From NCBI GenBank assembly GCA_020543525.1, contig JAHYIO010000005.1, positions 1,399,001 through 1,463,000 of the forward strand: a stretch of 64,000 nucleotides of DNA, written 5' to 3'. This document shows, one piece after another, positions 11,067-21,622 of the stretch (position 1 is its first letter; each line of letters starts with the position of its first letter). The DNA is from Coriolopsis trogii (lineage: Eukaryota; Basidiomycota; Agaricomycetes; Polyporales; Polyporaceae). A program made the translations under genes and the position numbers. Below the pieces are notes generated by a model, which was given only the letters and a program-made list of their open reading frames with translations, searched no databases and was not told the DNA's origin.

Positions 11067-13773
11067 ATGCCGCGCACGAAAGTGCCCCTCGTAGCCGCCC
11101 CGAGGCTGACGAGGTCGGCCAGCAAGTCAGCCAGCAAGTCTCCCACCGCAACTCTCACAGTACCTCCCGCTCCTCATCATATCGTCGACCGCCATGAGGT
11201 GCAGCGTATGAAGAAGGCAGAGCGTGATGAGCTTCACGACATCACCCTCGCTATTAGAGAAGTCAGGACGTACGTATCTTCTTTGTGTCCTCAAATCTGG
11301 AGGCCTCTTTCGCAAGAGGATAGCCATGCATTCAGTGTACCTTTCGCGCATTGCAAGGCTACTAAGAGCGTGCAACGTGCAATAGGCAAACTTTTGCAAG
11401 GCTGTGACAAGCATATCCCTGCATATGGTGTCTTTGCGTGTAGTGTCCGTTCTATTCTTCAACGGACGTCATGTCTCAATCTCCTTCCGGCGCCTCCGGA
11501 CCGCGTACCGATCGTCTCTGCTCACTCCTTGCTCACCTTGCAGGTACATGGGCGGTTTCACCCGTCCGACCCAGATTCGTACTGCCAACTGGTACCCCGG
11601 AGGCGCTTACATCGAAAAGCGCAAGCTGTACTCTCCTCCGGAGCCAAGCGTCTACCGTCCTTCTACTGCCTACGTTCTTGAGGGTCGCTATCCCTACATT
11701 CATCCTGTCGGTCGCGTTCCCGAGTATCCACGTACTCGTGGCCTCATCTACGAAGGAGAATTGCCTAACTTGGTGCAATACGCCAACAGCCCTGGGTCGA
11801 ATTCGAAGTACATGGAGGCAATGGACAACGCTCGTTGGCCCTGGAAAGAACGTCCTCATCGCCGCGTGCGTTGGTGGGAGCCAGGCGAGGATCCGAAGGA
11901 GTTAAGGCGCCAAGCTCTTGAATGTCTCGATCTTGAGTCCGACTCTGCACCGTCGTCGTCTCTCTCGCAAGAGGCAACGAAGCAGTCACAGCCGCGCGCC
12001 GCAGGAACAGAGCTACTCTCTCTCGGTGCGAACACTACGAGCTCAGCGCAACTACGCGCCTTCCACACTTGCGCTGTTGCTAGACGACCAGACGATGATG
12101 ACAGGTCTGACTTCGACCGACGGCGGCAGGATATCCCCGGGTCATCGTGGAGCCGCCCACACAAGCCTTCGCAGGATCATGACGACAACGTCGTCCCGTC
12201 CTACTACGTTGAGCGGAAGAAGCAGCGGGCAACCATCTCCGAGCGCAAGGAGGAAGAGGGCAGTCTCATGGCCGAGCTCAATGCCGGTATACTCAGCGAC
12301 GAGCTCGCTGCTGGCACTCGCGTGCGCGAGGAGAAGATCCCCGTGGAAATTCGCCTTCCCGACGGTACCATTGCCCATCCGAGTGGTTTCCAGCCTCCGA
12401 CACCCGAGACCGAGTTCCACCCCGTAGCTGCGAAGGTACCCACCGAGGACGACCCTCTCGTTGCCACCGTCAAGCAGACGTGGGATGGTCGCGACTTTGT
12501 CGAGGCTGGTGCAGAGCCTATCACTATCGACCCCGAGACGGAGGCGGAATGGATCCAGCGCATGGTGGCAAATGGGCACGGCGACAGTGTTGTTTTGACT
12601 GGCGTTCGCGACATCAACGTGGAGCAGACTGTTGGTGCGCAAGGTGGGTCGTCGACGTCGGCTGCTGAGCGTTCCAAGATCCCTACCTCCGCATGGGACA
12701 CTCCTTCGCAGTCGAGGGCCGCCCAGGACGATCCGGACAGCGTCGTGCCAACCTTCTACATCGAGCGCAAGCGGCAGCGGGACACGATCTCGGAGCGCAA
12801 GGAAGAGGAAGGCGGGCTTATGGCCGAGCTGAACGCGGGCATCCTGAGCGACGAGCTCGCTGCGCAGACCCGGATCCGCCAGGAGAAGATCCCGGTCGAG
12901 ATTACGCTCGAGGACGGCACAATCGCACACCCGAGCGGTTTCGAGCCCCCGACGCCCGAGACGGACTTTCACCCGACGGCGGCCAAGCCTGGGGACGCGA
13001 TCAAGCAGCCGTGGACGGAGGTGCTGGGATCCAAGAAACCAAGCGAGAGCCGGGGCCTGCACACGAGCGCCATAGCGCGGGCGCAGGAGGCGGCTTCGCT
13101 GACGGCGCTCCAGCGGGTGCTCAAGTTGCAAGGGCTGACGTACGACCCGGCCGTGTTCGAGGAGAACCCGAACGACCCTGTCCTCGAGCGGCGGAAGCTG
13201 TTCCTCCCGAAGCTGGCCACGGAACCGTTCTGGCGGCCACTCATCACGGTGACGTGCGCGACGCGGCCGCTGGCGGAGGCCCTGGAGAAGCTGTGCACGG
13301 CCGAGTCGCGGGGGCTGTCGTACATTTCGCTGATCCCGAACGAGGACCGGAAGGAGGAGGGGTCGTACAACTCGCGGATGAGGTGCCGCCGGCTGAACAG
13401 GATCCAGAACGTGACGAAGATGCTGGCGGAGCTGCTCGGGGGCGCGCGGGGCGGGGTGTTGGGCTTGCGGACGAAGGCGACGGACCGGGGGCGGGGGATC
13501 AACGGGGAGGGGCTCGCGGACCCACTTCCGAAGGAGATGCGGATGATCAAGGTCGGGGTCGGGGAGTGGTACCCGCTGGCGGAGGAGGTCAAGGAGCGGT
13601 TCCTGGCCGACGCGGAGGCGGGCGGGTACAGCGAGTACATCGAGGTGTTTGGCCTGGACGAGTGGGGCATGCGGACGGACGGGAAGGCGTGGGCGGGGAC
13701 GCCGAGATCGAGGTGGGCGGTGGCGGAGAGCGCGGACGCGAAGGAGGAGGAGCCGGAGCTCGACGTTGACTGA
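11067..13773 (+). CDS. Probable mitochondrial protein with internally duplicated 85-residue unit
   Basis: Exon 1 is 11067-11269 and exon 2 is 11544-13773, giving 810 residues. The 274-nt intron is unusually long for this window and could hide a small exon. The N-terminus is basic and rich in Ser/Ala (PRTKVPLVAAPRLTRSASKS), which fits a mitochondrial presequence. The first part contains TRPTQIRTANWYPGGAYIEK and a Pro/Tyr-rich stretch. Residues about 283-368 and 469-550 are two copies of one unit, each with ISERKEEEG, LMAELNAGILSDELAA, EKIPVEI and DGTIAHPSGF. Motifs typical of fungal presequence ends occur internally: RAFHTCAVARR near residue 240 and RGLHTSAIARA near residue 572. The C-terminal third (LTALQRVLKLQGLTYDPAVF onward) is a separate helical, very GC-rich segment. 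I do not recognise a catalytic domain. A mitoribosome or mitochondrial assembly role is possible but unproven. Confidence 0.75.
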
Positions 13774-14662
13774 TGGTATGCGCTTGGATTGTTTTCGTGA
13801 TGATTTTGAGACGCGCTTTGGGGGTCTCAAATGTCTCTCTCGTCTGCACCTCTTAATGCTGCTTTGCACAGTTTGTACTCGATAGATCGCTTTGCCACAA
13901 TACTAGTCGTTTGACAAGCCTACGAGCATGGTGCGCTGTCGCTGGACAATGCGTACCATGCTCGGATCGCAACTGTTTATCTGCCTTTCGTCGTCGTTGC
14001 TGCGGACGTTTTCTAGTGATCATTCATGAGGTGCGTCCTTTTTGTAGGATGCTGACGGAATTGCCGTCTACTAATCACCCCAGTGTCGTCCGATACCAAC
14101 CTCGCTTTCAACAGACTTAGATGGGAGGACACTACCACATACAATCGGAATACAAGTCTCCCCAAACAAGAGGTGACGATTTTTGGCGATGTACAACAGA
14201 AGGGAGACCCGTACCGAAATGCCCAGAGATACAGCTATAGGAGATTACATATACATGCTACAGTACGTCTTTCAAATTCTTCTCATCTCGGAGCGACAAC
14301 CGCGACAACCACACCAACCCAGACCCGACGAACTGAAAAAACGCAGGTGTTCTCGTCTACCCTGACCCCGTCTGGAAACGAACGAACGCGCGTACGGACA
14401 CGGAGCGGCACCAGTCTAATGGCTTTGATGCGACAGCAATGCGAAAGCGAATGTGGAAGAACGAGAACGAAGGGCTACAAAAACGTCTGGCAGCATCTGC
14501 ACGTCCTCCGTCAGCAAACCGTCCACGGCTGCAGTCTCGTTCGCGACGCGAACAAACGTACCCTGTCAAGAGTCGAGAGTCGAGACGCAAGCGACTCAGG
14601 CTGGAAAACGGGGCGGGGAGGGGTAGCGTCGAATCCAAGGGGGTACCGACTACGATTACCGG
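13774..14662. other. Intergenic, 3' flanks of two convergent genes
   Basis: This is downstream of the 810-residue gene and of the minus-strand secreted peptide. A possible extra minus-strand exon for the peptide gene (acceptor near 14552) was considered but its frame is not convincing. Confidence 0.4.
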
Positions 14663-14878
14663 CTACCGACCCCAGGGGAGCGCGTACGGGTCCGTCTCCG
14701 CATGCGGCTGGCGTGCCGACGGCGAGTTCGCAGCGAGGCGCATGGGCAGCGGCATGATGTGCCTGTGACCCGCCCCGGGCACGGGCACGGGGGAGGGGGC
14801 GGCGCGGACCTCGGCGACGTCGACGAACGCGAGGCCGGTGAGCGCGGCGAGGGCGACGAAGAGCGCGTCGAACCGCAT
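14663..14878 (-). CDS. Small secreted peptide, unrecognised
   Basis: ATG at 14878 opens MRFDALFVALAALTGLAFVD, a strong signal peptide ending near VRA-AP. The mature part is about 45 residues, with no cysteine and rich in Pro, Ala and His (APSPVPVPGAGHRHIMPLP). The stop is at 14663. On the minus strand a TATAAAG near 15163-15157 lies about 280 bases upstream. A GTACGC donor inside the last codons could extend the gene by splicing, so the C-terminus is uncertain. No homologous family comes to mind. Confidence 0.45.
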   Translation of the reverse strand: MRFDALFVALAALTGLAFVDVAEVRAAPSPVPVPGAGHRHIMPLPMRLAANSPSARQPHAETDPYALPWGR

Positions 14879-16611
14879 CTCTTGCGTGCGTGCGGGTGGG
14901 TGGCTGGCTGAGCGAGCGGGTGGAGTGTGGGGCGACGGGCGACGTGCGTAGGAAGGGGGTCCGCGTCCGAGGTTCAGTCAGGTGGAGCGTCCGACGGGAT
15001 GGATGCAGAACGCTGAGGGCTGCAGAGGTCGAACCGACCGTCGAACTTTCGCGCAACAGGTGCGGGTGCGGGTGCGCTGAAAGCGGGAGCGGGAGTGGGA
15101 GTGGGTGCGGGAGTGGGGGAGTCGCTGGACAGCATCCTCCTTCCGTCCTCCCGCACTTTCTTTATACGTCAGGTCAACCAATCACGCCCACCCCAAAAAA
15201 ACCCGCACGCACGCTCCTAGTCCTGCGAGCCGGGCACACCGGGCGAAGCCCCGGGCCTCTCGCTCGCTCATGGCGGAGGACGACATGGGACGCGTGGAAG
15301 CGTGGACGCGGCGGATGCGATCGAGTGGCGTATCTGCCCACGCGATGCGATCCAATGCAATGCAGTCTGACTGACTGACTGGTGACCACTAACACTGGAG
15401 ACACCTAAGCTCGCTCCAGGATAGTCTGCGGCCAGTGGGCGCGGATGTGATCTGTGATCGACGGTCTGCGTCATCCCGCGCAGCGTCGACCGCTCCTCGA
15501 CGTCCTGCAGCATTCCTCAAAGTGCGCCCCAGTGAGTACAACTCCGTCCGTCACGCACGAGCCACACATGTCGCACTCGCTCGTACACCAGATTTTCGAG
15601 AAGACTTGCAGCAACGCACCGACGAATGGCAATCTCACCACTCGAACCTGGGCGAGTATCGTATCGTATCTTGGCAAGCAATGCCCAACCACATCTTACC
15701 CCGTGCCCGCGCGAGAGCGCCTGTCTGACCCGATTGGGTCTTCCGCTATGAGCCACCTACCGTCGGGGCGAGCGTGGGCCGGACGCGCGGATGCAAACGT
15801 CAAAGACGCCTCCTCTTGGGCAAGCGACCCCGAGCTCCCCGGGACCGAAAGCGTTCCAGGTGCCCGACCGTCGGTCAAACGTTGCAAATACTCCGCTGCT
15901 CTCGAGCTTGGCTGAAGCGTCTCTGGGTCCATGTTCACTCTTTCTAGTCGTCAGACTGGAATCTCCCAGTCACGAACATCCACCATACCAAGCTAACAGT
16001 ACATCACAGATCTCGAACCCGAGCGAGAAGGAGAGAAAGAGCCGAATCGACGGCGGGCGCGAATGCAACCAAGCTATTGGGGGGGGACACGGAATCGAGC
16101 GTCCACAGCAATCCTCCCAGTGTATGTACTCCGGCAACCTCACGTCGCAACCAGAGTGTCTTCGGCGAACGAGTCTGAATGTGCCTGCGCAGTCTTCGCA
16201 CTACGGCGAGCGTGGATACGAAGAGCCCAGCGCCGATCATGACGTCCGACCTACTCAAGCGCAAAGCAGAATGAATATGTAGCTTTTTCGCGAGGCCTAT
16301 GGACCCCGGGATTCTTTCGGTAAAACGTCACATCTCTCTGTTGTCGAGTTCGGCACGTGTTTCTAGTTCATGTCCACACATACATTTGTCGGAACGGTGT
16401 CCACTAAATATCCATCATACCCAGCTAGTACAAAACATGTATCGAAACGGACTGAGAAAGAGAGAGAAAGAGCCGAGTCGACAGGTGCGAATACAACCAA
16501 AATAGCGATGTGGTGACAGAGTCAAAACTTCAATCGAGGGACCTTTCACTGTCATGTCAGTCACGCGAGCAAAGCACAAGGGGAGAAACTCACGCCATCA
16601 TTCCGAACCAC
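14879..16611. other. Long intergenic stretch with an imperfect duplication
   Basis: No gene is supported. Two segments, about 15905-16085 and 16285-16505, are imperfect copies of each other and share AGAGAAAGAGCCGA-TCGAC and the following GCGAAT-CAACCAA. They lie downstream of the first hydrophobin and may be a relic of an older duplication of its 3' flank. Confidence 0.45.
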
Positions 16612-17071
16612 TCAAATCGTAGAGTCGATGGGAGAGCAGCCGGTGTTGATAAGTCCACCTGTACGTATCGATGAGCGAGGCAAATATGGACAAGATACGT
16701 CGTGAGACAGACCCTTGTAGGTGTTACCACTACAGCACATGGGGTGGGCCGAGCTAGGGCGACGAGGGAAGCGAAGGCGTGAGGACGCGAACACATAACG
16801 AGTGCTCTAGAGAGACGCACCAGCTCTGGCTACCACCGACGGCACCGGTATCGATGGGAGAACACGACAAGCCAAGGTAAGAATCTGTGGAGGTGTCGAG
16901 ATCGAGGGCATTGATAAGAAGTTGGCTGAGATCTGAAGACGAGTGCTCCTTCGAGTTGCAGCAGCTGATCTCCCCGGTGTTGCACTCCGAGGTAGGGGCG
17001 TAAGAAGGCATGGCTGAGACGGCCGTGAGGGTGGCGCAAGCGAGGGTGACGAGGGTAGCGAAGAAGTTCAT
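16612..17071 (-). CDS. Class I hydrophobin, ordinary length (112 aa)
   Basis: Exons are 17071-16821, 16753-16713 and 16658-16612. Signal peptide MNFFATLVTLACATLTAVSA is followed by the eight-cysteine pattern: ECNTGEISCCN (C1, C2-C3), LGLSCSPID (C4), C5 whose codon is split across the first intron (AG|CTG + C), HPMCCSGNTYK (C6-C7) and LINTGCSPI (C8). Hydrophobins are secreted amphipathic proteins that coat aerial hyphae, spores and fruit bodies. The missing Trp after C4 in unspliced reading is simply the TG-GTGCG splice junction. A minus-strand TATAAAG lies at 17179-17173, about 100 bases upstream of the ATG. This gene is the compact reference form for the other five hydrophobins here. Confidence 0.93.
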
Positions 17072-17172
17072 GGCTGGGGATACGAGATGGGGTGGGTATG
17101 AGGATGAAGAGGGGATGTCCGAGTGAAAGACGAAGGGTGGATGAGATGAAGGGACGATTCGAGGGAGACTCT

Positions 17173-17179
17173 CTTTATA
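17173..17179 (-). promoter_or_regulatory. TATA box of hydrophobin 1
   Basis: TATAAAG on the minus strand, about 100 bases upstream of the ATG at 17071. All six hydrophobins in the window have a TATA-like element at 70-130 bases. Confidence 0.6.
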
Positions 17180-18143
17180 CACGGTGGAGCTCGCTATGTA
17201 AGCATACGACCCATATTGTCTGTCCTTGCCAGGGAGCACATCGTGGATGATCGTTTTCGAAGGGCTTGTTGATCGGACAGAACGGCAACGAGAAGCGAGG
17301 TGTGATGGAGAGTCAAGGTCAGCTAGATAAATGTTCGAACGCGCAGCAACAATAGACATGATGCAGTTGCAGTAAGTGTATGTGGTGATGATACTCTGTT
17401 AACACGGCGGCAAGTGCGTAAAAGCTGGGAGGAGACGTGAACGGGGTGTCGACAGCGAACGTGGTGACTTGCCATACTGGGACAGACACTTTCGACACGT
17501 GGTCGATCCCGACTTCGGCGTTAAGAGCCAGGCCTTCACGATCGTTCGCACTTCGCTTCCGACTCGGTCCTCGTCTGTTGCCATTCAAGATATACGATGG
17601 ATTTGCCTCGAGGCTCTAGATTCCCGTTCCCTGTTTGCGAGTTGCTTGCGTGGTCTCTGAGTACGGGTCTGTCTCAGGCTGCACTGTGCTATCCTGGAGA
17701 CATGACCTGCAGGACCAATTGTGAGCCGAACTGACTTTGTTTCAGGAGAGCTCAAGAGGTGTCAGGAGGGACGCTGCTCGGCCCAGGACCTGTACCGTTT
17801 CTCGCTCGATGGCTGATCTGGCTCGTCCAGCCATCCAGGGCCGAGCACACCGGACAGATACCATTCTTCGACCCCCGATCCGCTCCCAGTGGTGCTCGCT
17901 CGATGCCGGTGGTCCTCTCTGGCCAATCGACAGGTGCCCGCCCCTGCCCTTCCCTTGCCTATAGCCCCTCCCGCCCCGCTTCGCTGCGCTTGGAACCCTC
18001 CTCTGTCTCGCTTGTCTCCCATCCCCTCGTCTTCCTTTCCCTCGTCTTCCTCTCAGCCATCGACTTCCCTGATGCAGAGCTCGAGTTTCTACCGACGGAG
18101 TTACGACTCCCATCATCCACTCGTAGTGTACCTAACGTGTGCC
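17180..18143. other. Intergenic, divergent hydrophobin promoters
   Basis: Shared upstream space of hydrophobins 1 (-) and 2 (+). Open frames here have no splice or motif support. Confidence 0.5.
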
Positions 18144-18150
18144 TATAAAA
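18144..18150 (+). promoter_or_regulatory. TATA box of hydrophobin 2
   Basis: TATAAAA, 125 bases upstream of the ATG at 18275. Confidence 0.6.
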
Positions 18151-18274
18151 CGACCCCGCTCTCCTGCCCCAGTCTCCATCGCTCATCTGCTCTCAGGTCA
18201 GCGGCATCCACTCCTTTCCCAGTCCATCACCCTCGCACTTTGCAGGAATCCTTCCACTCCTTCACCCATCAGCC

Positions 18275-19329
18275 ATGTTCGCCAACTTTGTCGTCCTCTC
18301 TGTTGTCACCCTTGCGGTCGTCACATACGGTGCTCCCTGTGCCTCCCACACGGACCCGACCATGCCCATCCCCACCAATCCGACGGTCTCCGCCTCGGTG
18401 TCGGCCTCGGTTTATCCCACCCTGCCCGTGTCTATGACCATCCCAGGCGTGCCCAACCCGGCCCCTTCGGTCCCCCCCACCGGTGCACCCGTTGATCCCG
18501 GTCTCCCGGGTCTGCCCAGTCTCCCTGGAGGTCCCAATGTCCCCGCCCTGCCGACTGACATCCCTGGTCTCCCCACCGGGGGCGCACCCAGCGACCCCAT
18601 AGGCAGCATCCCGGTCCAACTCCCCACCAGCATTCTTCCCACCAGCATTCTCCCCACCGGCAGTCTCCCCCTCGGTCTCCCCTCTCTTTCCGTCCCCATC
18701 CTAGGAGAAAACCCTCCCCATGAGCCGACTTCCATCCCTGGCAGCGGTCATCACAGTCACACCACTCCCGCCGGCACGTCGCCCACCCCCACGACCGCCT
18801 CCTCGGATGCGACGTCGACGGCCGACGCAACCAGCGTTAACCCCACCCACACCACTCCCGACGGCTCCTCGCCCATCGCTACGACTGCCGCTCCGATGCC
18901 CACCTCAACGGCCGCATCCCCCAACGGAAACCCTCCCAAACACGGTGGCCACCCCAACGGCTCGGGCGGCAACAAGTGCAGCACCGGCCCCGTCCAGTGC
19001 TGCAACCAGGTGCACAAGGCGGACTCGAAGGAGGGCAAGGAGATCCTCGCCGGTCTCCTCGGCATGGACACGAGCAATGTCGTGGGCGATGTCGGCGTGA
19101 ACTGCTCTCCGATCACGGTCATCGGAGCTGGCGGCGGAGGCACTTGGTGAGTACATCAGTCTCACTCGAATCGCGTCCTCATACCGTCTTCTCTCAGCTC
19201 CAGCCACACCGTGTGCTGCCAAAACAACTCTGAGGGTACGTCAAGGAGTGACAATTCATGGGAGCTGCAGCTAACACGCTTCCCTCAGGCGGGGTGGTCA
19301 ACATTGGCTGTGTGCCTATCATGCTCTAA
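18275..19329 (+). CDS. Hydrophobin with about 210-residue Pro/Ser/Thr-rich insert before the cysteine core (316 aa)
   Basis: Exons are 18275-19146, 19198-19235 and 19289-19329. After the signal peptide (MFANFVVLSVVTLAVVTYGA) comes a long insert: first Pro/Gly/Leu repeats such as LPGLPSLPGGPNVPALPTD, then Thr/Ser/His-rich sequence. The hydrophobin core occupies only the last 85 residues: NKCSTGPVQCCN (C1-C3), VNCSPITVI (C4), C5 split over intron 1, HTVCCQNN (C6-C7) and VNIGCVPIML (C8). Intron positions and phases match the 112-residue neighbour exactly. The insert is likely O-glycosylated and could act as a spacer or cell-wall anchor (inference). It lies divergently beside hydrophobin 1. Confidence 0.92.
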
Positions 19330-19758
19330 GCAGCATGCGGGACCGACTGAGCTCCGCTACAGCCGAGGCGCGAGTCCTGCTTACGCTCGAACTCGTCGAT
19401 ACCCGTCCGCGCTGATGCCCCGCACTGTTCCCTGTCCATAACTCAAAATGGCGTCCCTTGCTGTATATCTCTCCGTAATCAATCTAATGCCGATGTTGTT
19501 GCTTTAATAACCCCCCCTGTGTACGACTTTGGGCCGACAATTATGTGGCTACTGTAGGGACGAGCCTTGAGTCAGACTTGTTCCTCCTTGGTCCGTACGT
19601 CGAGCGTGATTGGGAAGCTTGCTCGGTGGGATGAGTCGCACGCCCGGCACTGGCGGCACCGCAGGCGTCGATCGAGCAGGACAATCCAGGTTGGGCAGCC
19701 GGTGCGCTTCGATTTTGAACCCCTTCGCTCCTCCTTCACACCTTCCTTCTGACATTCG
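19330..19758. other. Intergenic between hydrophobins 2 and 3
   Basis: 3' flank of hydrophobin 2 and promoter of hydrophobin 3. No gene seen. Confidence 0.5.
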
Positions 19759-19765
19759 TATAAAA
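19759..19765 (+). promoter_or_regulatory. TATA box of hydrophobin 3
   Basis: TATAAAA, 95 bases upstream of the ATG at 19860. Confidence 0.6.
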
Positions 19766-19859
19766 GCCCAACTGTTCCCAATGCGCACGCAACCTCCTTT
19801 ACGTCCATCCCCTTCACTCTCTTACCCCAGTCGTTCCTTTCCCTGCACGCACACCCGTC

Positions 19860-20710
19860 ATGAAGTTCACGTTCACGCTCGTCGCCACCGTCTCCCTTGC
19901 GCTCCTCGCGTCCGCGAGCCCGCAGCCCTTCTTTGCCCGGCACCGCGACTGCGACTCTGTCACCTCCTCCCACACGCACCCCACGAAGACGTCCACCCAC
20001 GCCTCGCCGAGCACGACGCGCACGCGCACCTCGACGCTCCGCGAGACCGACACGGTCACCGCCGTGCGCACCACGACTCGCACACGCGCCCCTCTGACAG
20101 AGACACGCACCACCACGCGGGTCGTCACGGACCACCCACCGACGCACACCGTCACTCTGATTGCGACGGTCACGCAGACGCAGATACGCACCCGCACGGC
20201 CACCACGACGGACCGAGAGACCGCGACGATCACGTCGTTCAGCAGCGGGGTCATCGCCGCGCCGCTCCCCACGAGCTCCGCCTCGGCTTCGGCCTCGTCG
20301 AACCCGCCGGCAGGCATTCCTGCAGGCGAGTGCAACACGGGCGCGATCCAGTGCTGCGACAAGGTCGAGCACTCGAGCAGCCCGCACATGAGCGGCATCC
20401 TCGCGTCGCTCGGGATCGAACTCTCGGACGGGCTTGGGCTGGCGGGCACGTCGTGTTCGCCTATCGACACGCTCGGGCTTGGAGGCGGCGTCGAATGGTC
20501 AGTGTTTTAGCTTCTGCGCCTGATGCGGTCGTTGGCTGACTGTATGCGCACCTTTGTTTCAGTAACCAAAAGCCGGTGTGCTGCAGCAACAACACCTATC
20601 GTACGTGCATCGACTCGGCGCAGCTTGGATGTTTGTTGATGACCGCATATATGCGCTTTTTAGAGGGACTCATCAACATTGGATGTGTGCCCATCAACAT
20701 CGAGCTCTGA
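19860..20710 (+). CDS. Hydrophobin with Thr/Arg-rich insert before the cysteine core (240 aa)
   Basis: Exons are 19860-20497, 20563-20600 and 20664-20710. Signal peptide MKFTFTLVATVSLALLASAS is followed by about 135 residues dominated by Thr and Arg with a loose TRTRT/TTTRT repeat (for example TRTRTSTLRETDTVTAVRTT), then an Ala/Ser linker. The core has ECNTGAIQCCDK (C1-C3), TSCSPIDTL (C4), C5 split across intron 1, PVCCSNNTY (C6-C7) and LINIGCVPI (C8). Splice phases are identical to those of the two neighbours. The insert differs completely in composition from that of hydrophobin 2, being strongly basic, so the two N-terminal modules seem to have arisen or diverged independently. Wall polysaccharide binding by the basic segment is speculation. 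Confidence 0.92.
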
Positions 20711-21146
20711 GCCCGCTACATTATTACCTTCAGTTATGTTCTGGTCAGTCTGCCCTGCCAATCGTATGACCGTTCACTCACCGCTGGTTCCTCGACAGTT
20801 TCTACTCTTTACGCATTCATTTTTCGCGCATGGCTATTCACCACATCTATCCGTGTCTCACCCTTCTTTCGCTTTCTTCATCGTTGCCGGATTCTGCGTT
20901 GCGTCTCGGAGATTTGTCTGGAGAGATTTCAGATACACGATTGGAACAAAATGGAATCAGACATGGCGACCTGTAGCGCGTAGGATCACATACTATGATC
21001 ATTTGACTTCCTTCTCGGGGTTGAAGGACAAGGGATGTCGTGAAACGGATTAGGTAAAGTCTCGCCACGGAATGCCTGCAACGGCGATCGAGTGATCCCA
21101 ACAGCAGTCGTCGACCACGCCAAGGAATCGCACAGATTGCAGTATA
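20711..21146. other. Intergenic, nothing supported
   Basis: 3' flank of hydrophobin 3 up to the first transposon-like element. Confidence 0.5.
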
Positions 21147-21579
21147 CAGTCGAAACCCTCTTATCCCATACCTCTCGGGAGAAGCCCAAAACTATGGGTT
21201 TTCGGAGGTTATGGGCTACGAGAGGAGGCGCTCGTCGAGCGCTCGATCATATAACCTGTTATCATGACTCAAGCGCCCGATAACACCAGGGTCCACGAAT
21301 TCTCAACGTTCAGTCTTGCTTCCAATCACCTAGAACAGCGTTTTATACCTATAAACTGTAAGCAGACGAAGATTTTGAGCCCCATAAACCTAGCTCAAGG
21401 CACACTTTCGGGATACAAAATGATGCAACCTATGGGTTTTTGGCCAGCAAAGGCTATGGGTTAAGGGTTATGGGAGGTTATGGGATTTGCCCCATAGAAC
21501 CAACTCGGGACCCGGCAAAATCTATGGGATATTAGAGGTAATGGGTTATCGGAGGTATGGGATAAGAGGGTTTCGACTG
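21147..21579. mobile_element. MITE-like element with pogo/Tc1-type terminal inverted repeats
   Basis: About 28-bp inverted termini begin CAGTCGAAACCCTCTTATCC on the left, with the inverse GGATAAGAGGGTTTCGACTG on the right. Each end is flanked by TA (21145-21146 and 21580-21581), the usual target duplication of Tc1/mariner/pogo elements. The 433-bp interior has no coding capacity and contains many short ATGGGTT/GGAGGT-type motifs in loose repetition. It would depend on a transposase from elsewhere. Confidence 0.75.
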
Positions 21580-21612
21580 TACAGGACTCTTGCGCTGGCT
21601 CACACCGAGGCA

Positions 21613-21622
21613 GGATGTGATG
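21613..21622. repeat. Left target-site duplication
   Basis: GGATGTGATG, repeated in direct orientation at 22681-22690 on the other side of the element. Confidence 0.75.

Noticed and set aside
12142..13869. 575-residue frame antisense to the 810-residue gene
   Set aside because: Arg/Leu/Pro-rich translation produced by GC-biased codons of the real gene on the plus strand.
15696..15932. Minus-strand frame MDPETLQPSSRAAEYLQRLT
   Set aside because: No signal peptide, domain, splice partner or promoter; the translation is low in hydrophobic core residues and probably chance in GC-rich DNA.
18412..18830. Gly/Arg-rich frames antisense to hydrophobin 2
   Set aside because: They mirror the Pro-rich insert of the hydrophobin and have no independent support.
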